NCBI GenBank assembly: GCA_001179505.1
Contig: CDMY01000488.1
Coordinates: forward strand, 149,481 to 213,480
Length of the DNA stretch: 64,000 nucleotides
Source: Vitrella brassicaformis
Taxonomy: Eukaryota; Sar; Vitrellaceae
Reading direction: 5' to 3'
The notes under the pieces were generated by a model that was given only the letters and a program-made list of their open reading frames with translations, made no database searches and was not told the origin of the DNA. Positions 45,580 through 56,418 of this stretch are shown one piece after another. The stretch's first letter is position 1, and each line of letters begins with the position of its first letter. The position numbers and the translations under genes were made by a program.

Positions 45580-47925
45580 TCAATGTCGTTCCGCAATGAA
45601 GAGCATCTTGGAGATGAATGCCGCCTGCACGAGACGAGACATACACACGTACGGGAAACTCATGAGAAGCACCGTGAATGATGCAGAGTCCTGTGCACAT
45701 ACCGAGGAGCTTCGATCACAATGGGCCTCCTTGGGGTGGGCTCGATGCTGGTAGACGTAGCGCTCGATGATCTGCTCCACGTCCTCGTATGACTCGTCAG
45801 TCAGGTGGTGGTCATACAGGCATGTCTTCGCCAGGTCTAGGTTGATTTGGATGGAGCCTTCTAGCGCAGTCGCGTCTCTGGGTCGCTCAGGGCATATCAG
45901 CTTGCTCACTTGCCTCTCTTTGACCCGCGTCTTCTGTTTGTAAGGGTCCCAGTATTCTACGGGTACAGACATGGTGAACCCGTAGCTCGCCATGCACCCA
46001 ATCAGGCGCTGGACTTCAAGCGCGTCGTCCTGAGTGACGAGAGCCACAGAGCCACACTCGGGAGACAGCTGCGATTGACCGTGTATAACGACAAGGCAAT
46101 ACCACGTATCTCAGTGCCTGCTCATCAGGCGCCTTGCGGTGGCATGGGAGGGCCGAGTGCGAGGCGAAAGCCGTGTCGTCTTCCTCGTGGAACCAACCAT
46201 GAAGATCAGTCAGTGCGAGACTCCCTTCCTCCAAACTCAGCTGCGGCCAAACAGAGACAGCACGGCCGTCTGCACGCCCTGGTCTCCGTGTCTTCTTGTC
46301 TCTTCCGTACCGTCCTCTTCTTTAATTCCTCGTGTGTCTCAACATTTCCAAGGTCCAGCAGTCTCATCTTCGAGCCGGCATCTGTCATACATCAGCATTG
46401 CAACAGTCGATATGAACTTATGCCCTCTGCTGTGGACGTCTGTCGCGTCACTCACCCAGCGCGCAATGATGGAATCCGTGTCTCAGCACAGCTCCCGCAG
46501 CTCTTGTTAGGAGGGTTATGGTGTACCAGCCCAACGAGGTCGCTTTCACCTTCTTCGTCGCTTGGGACTGGTCCCAAGCAGCAGCAAAAGATCGAAGTCA
46601 GACATGTCTCTTGTCTGCTGTGGCCATACTTGTGTGTCGACGCGCATGTTGGGGTTCCTCGCTTGGGCGAGCCAGCCGATGCCTCGGCGAAGGGCATTGA
46701 GCTCCTGGCCGTACGAAAGAATCAAACAGTCTGCGTGAGGACGGCGAACCAATATATGAGTGGCAAGACCGGCGAGGAATGCCCCCCGCGTACCCGGCAG
46801 AATACTGCGACCATCGGGGGCTCGCTGCACCGTAATCCTGTGGGGCATCCTGGGGAATGCTCGGGCCTCATACTCCTCGTACAGGCCGCCGTGAACGTGA
46901 TCGGTCATTTCTTTCGACAAATGGTACCGCCTCCAGAATCTCTGCATGGCTGATCGACAACAAGAAGTCATTTGTATTGCGTGGCAGAGCCGGCCTTATG
47001 ACGGACATGACGCCACCTGTGCTTTCCTGTTCCAGTACGCCCTTGAGTGCTTCTTCTTCTTTGGGGACGCGCTTGTAATCTGCACAAAATAGATGTCTCC
47101 ATTGGGCTGCAATTCATGCTCATTCCTCACACCGACCAGGAAACGTGGGGTTGAGGAGTGGGACTTTGATGAGGACAGGGGAGTTGTCGGGCAGAGGAGC
47201 TCCCGTCACGTCATCTAAGTCGACAAGCTTCCACTCGCTGCCTGCATGACGCCCGAGAAGAGGAAAATGGCCAACGCGGACTAGCTGCGCCACTTCCGCT
47301 GTCACCTTTTCGGAGGTTCGCAGTCAGTGCAATAAGAGAGGATGCATGGAAGACCTCCAGGCGGTCAACATTCTCGGGCTCCCCCAACAATGTCATGTCG
47401 ACAAACTTGTCTGCACAGCACGAAGGAGTTCAGCGAGATCAAGGAGTCGCTGGTCTGACGTCACCTGTGTCAGCCTGTCCGCTTCGCTGCACAATGATCG
47501 AATACTCCTCAGCCATCGCCTGAACGTGACGAGTGAGACACACACGGGCAGAGACAGACCATTGCAAGAGACAGCCCGAGTATTTGTCAGCGGTGTGCTG
47601 TCACCTTCGCCGTGAAAAAATTTAGGCCATCAGGGTGCTTCTTGACGTAAAACTGCTTCTCCTTGAGTTCGCCGTCGGCATACCAGAATATGACAAAGGC
47701 CTTGTCGGCCTCCTGCCAGCGGACGCCCATCGCCACCTGCCGGCACCGCACGAATGGCTGGCTGCATATCGGGGCGACGTACTTGAGAATCTTCGCCCTG
47801 TCGATTGCTTGAAGTTCGGCATCCGGCTGTGTGTGAGAATCATTGAGTACCCCCAGACCGTCCGTGACGACAGCCGCAGTGGCAGGGCCGGCGACAACGA
47901 AAGAGAACAACAAAACGAGATGCAT
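45580..47925 (-). CDS. Protein with signal-peptide-like leader and one AP2-like domain; rest unrecognised
   Basis: Eleven exons on the minus strand (47925-47605, 47519-47465, 47410-47355, 47305-47137, 47079-47039, 46941-46630, 46567-46456, 46381-46311, 46240-46106, 46068-45703, 45624-45580) join into 560 residues with all phases closing. The first 20 residues (MHLVLLFSFVVAGPATAAVV) look like a cleaved signal peptide. Residues about 66-115 (MGVRWQEADKAFVIFWYADG, then KQFYVKKH...AMAEEY) align with the AP2 domains of the neighbouring AP2 gene. The remaining 440 residues carry motifs such as FWRRYHLSKEM, TRGAFLAGLATHILVRRP, LGWYTITLLTRAAGAVLRHG and YGFTMSVPVEYWDPY, which I do not recognise. In a cell with a complex plastid, a signal peptide could start a bipartite targeting leader. 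Two introns are very short (49 and 37 bases). The model is phase-consistent but several junctions rest on phase alone. Confidence 0.6.
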
Positions 47926-48534
47926 TCTGAAGCAGCGGGTGTGGTGCAATACGCGAGAGGAGCAACGCAGAGAGCTTGAAGCTGGCTCGGGGGCCAGCCC
48001 CCCGTCTCCCGTCTCGCAATTTGTACCACGTTGACAAACAGGCTGAAGAGGAAGGATGATTCAAGGCCACGATGAGAAAATGGAGACAAAGACGCACACA
48101 CATACACATACACATACACACACATAATACTTTGTCGCGTGATTGAGAGTTGGTCGATTGACACAGTCCATTTCATAGCAACATCATCGTGACTCTGCCG
48201 GCTGTTGCGCTATGTGTTAATGCGTCTTCCGACAGATCACGGTGCGTGGGCAATGAATGAGTGACACAGACACACACACACACACACACAGACACACAAC
48301 ACACTCATGAGGCAGAGACACGTACACATGTTACAAAGTATCATGTCATTGACCGGTGGTATCTCTCAGCAAACACAAATACGACCGTGTGGTACCATTC
48401 GTTGGGCAAGACCGTGACAGCAATATATAATGGTATGTAGACCCCATCGACCCACGTTTGACTTCCAAGCACAGCCACAAACGCATTCACCCCAACACGC
48501 ATTCAGCCTCAACCCATATACTGACAGGTCCCCA
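47926..48534. other. Intergenic between two minus-strand genes; no gene seen
   Basis: It contains (CACATA)n and (CA)n tracts at about 48095-48124 and 48271-48290. It should hold the promoter of the AP2-like gene and the 3' UTR of the kinase gene. No coding signal was seen. Confidence 0.55.
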
Positions 48535-51500
48535 TCACGCTTCTTGACACACAGCTGCCGCCGCAAGCGTCTCCTCTAGATGTAACAGCTGATCCATCAA
48601 GGCCCAGAAACCTGCATAGATGAGCGATCCGAATGTTGCATGGCAGGAAGTAGTCTGTCTTACCAATCCTTCTTTCCCCTCCGAATAGCGTAATCAGCTC
48701 TCTCCTGACGATGTCTTCTGACGCGGTCGGGCCGCCCCGATGAGACTTGGGCACGTCGCGCTTCCTCACTTGCCTCAGATAAGCCATGCCGAGGTCGAAA
48801 GTCTCTCTGCCAAGGCCGTCACGACATCGTCTGCAGAGACACCAGGGGAGGCACTGGGTTGGTCAGGCTGGATGTCTTGTGGGGAGTGGACATGTCTCAC
48901 CGTTTGAGCATTTGGATCTGTTTAGTAAGGAAACCGACTGCCTCTTCTTTTGGCGAGGGGACGGCTCTCTCCTCGCCATGAGACCTATGAGAGTCCAGCT
49001 GTCCCGCTGCTGTCGGCTCCGGCACCTTTGCAAGAGAGGCAACGGGCTTGTGCCTCTGTTTTGGCACGCTTCCGCCGGCCAGCCGATTGGCCGTCGCTTT
49101 GATCGCCCTTCCTCTCCCTGTTACAGCCGATGCAGCTGCAGCTGCCTGGTTGTCTGGTGTCTGAGGCTCGAAGGGATGGACTGACACAATTGGGCTCTCC
49201 TCCAAAAGGCGATCCCTCAGAAGGCCGCCCTTGGGAGAAGGAGGGCTGCAGCTGAAGGAGGGCTTCCTCCTTACTTCAGCTGCATTCCGTGTGCGCGTCT
49301 CCACCGCAGGCCTGGGCGGACGCGAGCGAATGGGAGGCGGGGAGTGCTTCTCCTTTCTACCCTTGGCGCGCTCAACAGACGTCTCCCTGTCGCTTTGTCT
49401 CTCGTGCGAATCATCGACGCGTCTCGCCGGCTGCTTCCGCTCGCTAGCAGGGGGCAGGGGTGGGCGGGATCGGTCGTCCATTATTCGGGGTAAGGCCGCG
49501 GGCTGTATAGGGGCATTGCCGGCAAGGGGAAAGCGCAGAGTTTCCAGAGCCACCTCCTGCTTGTATATCTGCATCTTGCATCGATCGATCTCCCGCTTTA
49601 GGTGCGCCAGGTGACGCTTGGCTCCATCAGCCTTCAGAGCACGAACATCGACTTCTCCATCTGTAAGAAGCCAATGGAGTAAGCTGTCCCAGCAACGGAT
49701 GCGTGCGTGACCGGCCGGCCGCGCATCTTGTATGGATACATACCTTCGGAGTCGCTCAGATCGGACACGCCTTCTTCCTCAGCGCCGCTGACTTCCCTCT
49801 CTGTCTCGTCTTCCTGGATCAGCCTTTCGATCTCCTGCTCCTCGTCCCGGTCCCACACATAGCCCCCGATCCTCCGACGGCCACCTACTGGCGGCAGGGC
49901 CAGGTCAGGAGGCGGTGACGGGCCACGAGAGGGGTGTTCAAAAGATGCATCCCGCTCCAGCGGCTGATGAGTCGGGAAGACGCCTTGCGTTGAGCTCAGA
50001 GAATGTGCAGCAGACACGCGGAGAGAAGCACGGCCGCTATTGGTCTTCCGGCCAATGAAGTGCTGCAACAACGCCAAATGCATCAATTCAATTCGTGTTA
50101 GAAGTGTCTTATCGCCTACATATTTTCGTCTCGGTGATTTTGGCGAGTCCACGGCCTGGGATGGCTTGTCTGCCGTATCATCGGCTGCCCGTGAGCTGGA
50201 TCTGGGGGCAGGTTTCGGAGACGGCAGAGGGTCCTGCTGGGCTTCCCTTGTTCGCGGAGACTCTTTCCGCTGCTCTAGCTGGTCAATTGTTGCGCCGTTT
50301 TCTGGAATTGTGTCAAGCTGGCTGCTGCCATGATGGGGTGTAGACACGCCCATCGCCGACCTCATGGCGTCAGATGACCGATACCATGTGTGCCGAGACT
50401 TCTCTGAAACACCCTTGACACCAGCCGAATTCACTCGGTCCGAAAGCGAGAATTTATGGTTCTTACGCGCTTGTATGCGAAGTAAGTTCTCCTCCCGTAT
50501 TCGTTGGGCTTCCCTCTCAAACTCCCGAGTGGCCTCCTCCTGCCGCCTCCGCCGCTCGGCCATCACCCTTTCCTTGTGAGACATAGCCGATGGTGGCTCA
50601 CTGGCCTCCCTTGCAGACAGAGGCGGAGTGCTTTCGTCAGCTGTGCTGTCACGCGCCGAGAGGGGGGGCGAGGAGGGGCTGGAACGGACGTCTGGCGGAG
50701 TGCGGCGCTGGGGAAGCCTGCAATACGATACGAAGGAGGCACGGGCAATGCATACATAAGAAGAGGTCACTTGTCTGGCGGGAGCAGGTCTTGGCTCCTC
50801 ATCCTCTGCAACTCCACGAAAGCCTCGCTCAGTTCCGCCACCCTCCTGCAAGGAATGAACAGGGATTGGTGGAGCAGCCGCCTCCGTGCACGAATGCCTC
50901 TCTGTCTCGTGTGTTGTGCAGAGCACAGGGACACCTTTCTGTCTCTTCGATCTCCTGGTGGACAGCGCGAAGATTCTCATTGGCCTTCTGAAAACAGTAA
51001 TATCATCGCGTTTTGTTGTATTTTCGCCACCTGACCTATCTGACTCCCTCACCTGTATCTCGTCGTCTTCTTCTATACCAACACTGTCAGGGATCCTCTC
51101 GCCTGATTTGGTCTTCTTCTCAGCCTCCCTCACATCGCCGTCCCTGCCTCTCAGCCGACCGATCCGCGGACTCACTGTCACGCTCTTGCTGCCGGCCTTC
51201 GGTTTGCCAGGCGATTTGCTTTGATCCGACCGTCCTCGTTCAGCCGGTTCAGCAATCTTCTTGCGATCGACCCTCAGAGATTTGTGTTCAGGGGGGAGCG
51301 GCGGATGTGAGGGCGCTGCCTGGATGCGCTTCTCGCCGGACAGGGACGCTTTGATGCCGTAGCGTCGCTTGAGCTTGATAGCTGTGTCTTCAAGTTGCCT
51401 GAGGTACTCCTGGGTATGCCCTCTCTTCTGCTCTATCTGATGAGAGACGCAGAGATATGCTGCATCTACTATGCTGCCAAATGTGCTACACGAGCTACGT

Positions 51501-53011
51501 ACCTTCTGAATCTGTAGGCGTCTCTTCCTGGCCATCTCTTCACTGATGGGCGGCATGTGTGTCTGCAGCGAGCGATGTGGAGCCTCAACGAGGAGGCTGG
51601 CCAGGCCCAGGCGATCGAGCTGCTCGAACAGGGCCATTTGCGCGAGAGCGGCGATTTCTGGCAGACACGCGCTCACGACTGTCTGCCACAGACAGTAAAA
51701 GGGCAGGAAAACAGATGCATCAATGAAAGGCTGGAGGCGGGAGATCGCATCAACGTGTCTCACCCTGACAACCGACGGGATTCGTTTTCTTATGAAGGGG
51801 ATGTGGAAGATCTCACGCAGAGTTGGACGATGATTCGCATTTGTGCAGAGAAGCGCCGAAACCAACTGTCTGAAGACCAAAGACAGAACATTTAGAAGGA
51901 GATGAATATAAGATGACTACATCACCGTGGCGCATCACTGACTTCATTTCTTCGCTCGTGGATGCCGGAAGCGGCTCGAATTTCCCCTTGAGAATCTTGA
52001 AGGCGAGACCGTTGATCGATTGAGCGTCAAAGGCGTGCTTGAAGGTCAGCATCTCAAAAAGGATGCATCCCAGCGCCCACACATCGCTCTTGAAATCATA
52101 CGGACGATTCTTGAATAGCTCGGGACTCATGTCTAATATCCACAGCAGCCAATCGCAGTCTATGCGGCAAAACCGGTGTGCATGCGTCGTTACAGTAGCT
52201 CACAATAAGGCGTGCCGATTTGGGTCATGGCCAGGTCTCGCGTCGAGTCAAGGACTTTGGCAATCCCGAAGTCGCCAATTTTCAAAGCAAAGTTCCCCGC
52301 GGAATCATCGTCCGGCCTCTTGCTGCCCCGCCCCGCAAGAAAAATGTTCTGCAGGGAAATACGTAGCGGGCAGCGTTTGTGGTTGGTTTGTTCATGGGTG
52401 AATGCACCTGTGTCTTGAGGTCTCTGTGGAGTATCCGTCTCTCGTGAAGAAAATGAAGGGCCAAAACCACCTGGATGAACCACTCGACCACCTTAGTCTC
52501 AGAGTAGGTACCTGTACGAGAGGGGGAGACACGACAAAATACATCGGCAACAAAGGCATCGATATGTCAGCCACGTGCAGCCTTACCCTTGTTCTTGGCT
52601 TCTCTCCTCTTGAGCAAAGTGTAGAGATCCCCATGCTCGCAGTACTCCATGACGATGCAGAGGACCAGGTCTTCCCTCGGCGGCAAATCGCTCTTCATGC
52701 CTCCCTCGCCGCCAAGGTCGTCACCGGTATCGAGCATTATGAACGATTCTTTGTAGCCGACAATGTTGGGATGTCTGAGGTTGGACAGCAAGCGCACCTC
52801 CATCTCTGTGCTTTCCTGCTCCTTCTCGTCCATCATCTGGAGCCGAATCTTCTTGAGCACGTACAGCTGCTTCTCCTTCTTGTGCCTGCGAGTACAGCAC
52901 ACAAATGGATGTGCACGACCATGCACACACACGCACTCACTGGCACAGGAAGACTTGGCCAAAGGAGCCGCCGCCGATGGGGCGGATGATGCTGTACGGC
53001 GTCGCATTCAT
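48535..53011 (-). CDS. NEK-like (NIMA-related) protein kinase with long C-terminal tail, 15 exons
   Basis: Fifteen exons from the ATG at 53011 to the TGA at 48535 give about 1,175 residues, all phases closing. The kinase domain occupies the first 300 residues: glycine loop GGGSFG (13-18), YVLKKI lysine, EVRLLSNLRHPNIVGY, HRDLK (152-156), DFG (184-186), IGTPYYMSPE activation segment, DVWALGC. The GTPYYMSPEL and the EMLTFKHAF step followed by HRPTLREIFHIPFI are typical of NEK kinases. After the domain come a coiled-coil candidate (51053-51682 exons), an Arg/Glu-rich helix (HKERVMAERRRRQEEATREF) and a long Ser/Pro-rich, probably disordered tail. NEKs act in centrosome, cilium and cell-division control. 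All catalytic residues are present, so it should be active. It is head to head with a second NEK 81 bases away and shares an almost identical 81-base coding tract with it. Confidence 0.9.
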
Positions 53012-53664
53012 TGGTCGTGACCGAAGGCATATGCCCCCCGTCCTGCCCCCCACGAGTGCTGGTTTCCCTCTCTCCCAATTGCTTCCTCCCCGATGAATTC
53101 GTACATTTTCGTCCGCAGTATCGGCTCGGGCAGCCACGGCAAGGTGTTCCTAGTAAAGCATCATGCCACGGAGAAGCTCTACGTCCTGAAGACCATCGCC
53201 CTTGTTGACCACTGCACCTCCCTCGAGGACGTTCAGCAGGAGGCCCGTGTGCTGGAAACGCTGAAACATCCGTTCATTGTTCAGTTCAGAGAGTCCTTCA
53301 TATCTTCCTCCAACGGCAAAGGAGAGCCTGACTGCGACACCGAGTCCAACACAGGATCTGACTTCTCAAATGTTGCTCCATCTGCAAAGAAGAAGCTGTG
53401 CATCGTGATGGAACACTGTAGTGGCGGTGAGCTGCTGGCCGAGTCATGATCAGCAACGCCCTGGATGCATTTCTTACTTCCGTTTCTGCAGGTGATCTGT
53501 CGAGTGCCCTGAGGAAGCATGGCTGCAATGGGAAGAGTTGGGGGGCGGGCAAGGGGGCTGAGTATCCCAGGGAATCTGCAGTCATCGAGTGGTTCATCCA
53601 GGTGGTGTTGGCCCTTCATTTCCTTCACGAGAGACGGATACTCCACAGAGACCTCAAGACACAG
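52408..53664. repeat. Inverted near-identical coding tract in the two kinase genes
   Basis: Bases 52408-52488 (read on the minus strand) and 53584-53664 (plus strand) each encode the EWFIQVVLALHFLHERRILH-RDLKTQ stretch and match at 78 of 81 positions by eye. Both end exactly at an exon 3' boundary. The flanking exon and intron sequences are strongly diverged. Confidence 0.85.
53012..53092. promoter_or_regulatory. 81-base shared promoter between divergent NEK genes
   Basis: The two ATGs are separated by 81 bases, too little for two separate conventional promoters with 5' UTRs, unless transcripts overlap or upstream leader exons exist. The stretch is C/T- and C/A-rich; no clear motif was recognised. 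Confidence 0.5.
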
Positions 53665-56117
53665 GTAAACCAGCGCTGCACGCAACGATAGCGGGGACTT
53701 CCTGTGTCTTCCCTGCAGAATATTTTTCTGGCGTCTGTCCGAAACAAGGACTCATGGACGCTGAAGCTTGGCGACTTTGGTAACCGACGCCTCCCTCACT
53801 CCCTCACTCCCTCACTCCCTCACTTTGCACGTGCAGGAATCGTCAAGGTGCTCGAGAACACGGAGGCCATGGCAAACACTCAGGTCTCTGAATTTGGAGG
53901 GGAGGGAAGTGTACAGAGGGAGACATGGATGTCCGTCTCGTGTCATTGTGCAGATCGGGACACCCTATTGTAGGCTGCACCACTGGGCTTCCAAGCAGAG
54001 CCATATGTCACGTCACATCTGTCATCTGTCATGTAGACATGAGCCCCGAGTTGATATCAAGCCTCCCGTACACGTACCAGAGTGATGTTTGGGCGCTTGG
54101 GTAAGCTCTGACAATGCTTTGGAGGCCAATCGGGGGAGATTCTTTATTGTGTGGATTCTGCGCGCAGGTGTATTTTGCACGAGATGCTGAGCTGCAAGCA
54201 CGCATTTCAGGCAGACAACTTCCCACTCTTGGCTATCCGGATCAAGGGCAGCTTCCAGCCCCTGCCAAGCACATGCAGCTATGAAATGAAGTGAGGGACT
54301 CACCAGCACGCAGAGACAGAACTTGTTGTGATGTGCCTTTTGCTCGTGGTGTGTGTGTGAAAAACTGGCAGGTCTCTTGTAGCACGTATGCTGTCCGTCG
54401 AGGCTGGCGACAGGCCTTCTCTTCGCGACATTCTGCACCTGCCATTCATCAAACGACGCATCGGCGGTGTGCTCAAAGTGCGGGAGGGAGAAGGCATGTC
54501 AGCATTTCATTTCCTCATCCCTTCACAAGTGCATTGTCTTTCTTCATCAGTCGACTCTTTGTAGCAGCCGTGACGTAGACGTTTCCCTTTGCGAAGTAGT
54601 CATCGACCAGCTGCATAGTCTCGGGTTGAAGAGCTGCACCAAGGAGCTGCGCGCAATGCTGACCCAGATGGATGCCGACAGGCAAGAACAGGTCAGCTGA
54701 CTCGGCCCTCACAGGCACCGTCTTTGTCCCATTGTTTCCGCTTTTGTGCAGCTCGGTGGCAGAGCACTAAGGAAGATGCAAAACGAGTTGCTGAAGATGG
54801 AGAGGGAAGCCTCGGCAATGAAAAAGCGATACGGCGTGCGCGGCTCCCTCTACCTCCGACGCCTCGACGGCTCCTTCGCGGATGAGAACGATGCAAGTCC
54901 GGTGACCTACATGATGTCCGATGGCGAGGAGTACACGCAGCAGGCACCGCGCAGCCGGCGGCTGTCGGCAAGAAGGCAAGAATCGCTGCCTCCGAACAGC
55001 AAGTCGATGCGCGAGCAGCTGCTCGAAAGGAAGAGAAGACGGAAGGTGAGACCTGCCATACTCGGATGAATCTGCAACGTGTCTCCATGTGTGTCGCAGG
55101 AAGAGGAAATCAGGAAATACGACGAGGAGGCGGAAAAGATTCGGCAACAGAATAGGCTCCACACATGCAAACGTAACAAACCACACATGAGAAAGGGAGA
55201 CACCACCACCCCACACATGCCGATTTGGTCTTTGTGTGGACAGAACCAGACCCTTACAGGGTGTCTCGTGCCATGTACAATGCCCTATCACAAGGCCAGA
55301 CACCCAGGGATTCGCAACCGGAGATGCTGCCTCAAGGGAAGAGGGCGTCCAAGGCGGGCATTCGCGTGCCATTCATATCGGAGAAGGACGAAATGCTGGA
55401 GAGGGTCTACGGAGGCGGAAAGAACTCGCCACGAGCCGCTCATCGGCTGCGAGCACCAGGCATGAGTGCGCGACTCGTATCAACAGAGGACACATAAATG
55501 TGTGCTTGTTGTCTGCCCTGCCTTTGGGGGGGTGTTGCAGTTGGCAGTGCTTCCGCTGACTCATTGCTGCCCGACATCGTCCCTACGGCACCTGCACGGA
55601 GGAGAGGCGGACCGTCGGCCGCGAGGAAACGCGGAAGCAAAGGCAGCAAAGAGGGAGACGATGACATCGCATGGAAGTCCCTCTCTGACGGCGAGAACAC
55701 GCTGCCAGACATTGTCTTCGGCGACAGGCAGATCTCTCCCGCAAGAAAGAAGAGTCGGAGGGACTCTGCCAAGACATACCAGGACAGAAGAGACTCATCC
55801 AGGTGGGCACTGATGCATGCCAAACTGGTCAGCTGATTCCCTGCCTATGTGTGTGCAGGGAGAAGGGTGAGCGGACGAGAATGCCGCGGGATATTAAGAG
55901 CGGTGGGCGGCGAAAGGACGACTACTTTACCACTTCCAGCACTCGATACACGCCGTCGCCATCGATGGAGGAGGGCACGCAAGAGGTCCAGATCATATCT
56001 CCACGCCACAACATCCATTCGAGAGCCTGGAGCCGCCTGTCAAACGCACACCACGCGCAGCGTCAGAGAAGAGGAAGGTGGACCCAGACAGACAGACAGA
56101 CAGACAGACAGCCGTGA
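53093..56117 (+). CDS. NEK-like protein kinase, 14 exons, paralogue of its divergent neighbour
   Basis: Fourteen exons give 724 residues with all phases closing. Kinase motifs: glycine loop GSGSHG (11-16), YVLKTI lysine, EARVLETLKHPFIVQF, CIVMEHCSGGD, HRDLK (163-167), DFG (188-190), IGTPYYMSPEL, DVWALGCILHEML, and DRPSLRDILHLPFIKRRI. Exon 5 (53954-53969) is only 16 bases and carries IGTPY of the activation segment. The tail is Arg/Lys- and Ser-rich with a helical VSLCEVVIDQLHSLGLKSCT segment and a basic KMQNELLKMEREASAMKKRY helix, probably a coiled coil. The last codons are a translated CAGA repeat (TQTDRQTDRQP), so the gene's 3' end has run into a microsatellite. The kinase should be active. 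It differs from its neighbour over most of its length, except for one 81-base tract. Confidence 0.87.
53954..53969 (+). other. 16-base microexon in the NEK gene
   Basis: Flanked by a TGCAG acceptor and a GTAGGC donor, it supplies IGTPY of the kinase activation segment and keeps phase with the preceding (phase 0) and following (phase 1) exons. The divergent paralogue encodes the same motif inside a 145-base exon. Confidence 0.8.
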
Positions 56118-56418
56118 TAAGGGGACAGCCGATGTTTCGTGTGTCTGTGATGTGATTTGTGCAGAATAGAGTGAATGCGATGGAGTGAATCAATGGGACG
56201 CTGTGTGTGTCGATAGACACACACGCGCTGCTGTCGATCTCCTGTCTGCCTGTTGCTTCATTCATCGTCCACGCCTTGGTTCAAGCACATTTATAGAGAA
56301 TAGACATTTATGTGCACAGATCGATGCATCGACTGATCATGACTGACCTGTACACACATGCATGTGTATACATACACCGATCCGACAAGCAAGCAGGCAG
56401 CAACTGAGTGATTCATCA
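56118..56418. other. Intergenic, no gene seen
   Basis: About 300 bases between the kinase stop and the CPW-WPC start on the same strand, AT-richer than the surroundings, with ATCGATC repeats near 56421. It should hold the terminator of the first and the promoter of the second. Confidence 0.55.

Noticed and set aside
48664-48830. A GC-AG intron starting at a GCAAGT in the NEK gene tail
   Set aside because: Reading through keeps the frame and gives sensible sequence (SHRGGPTASEDIVRREL) with a normal GTAAGA donor further on.
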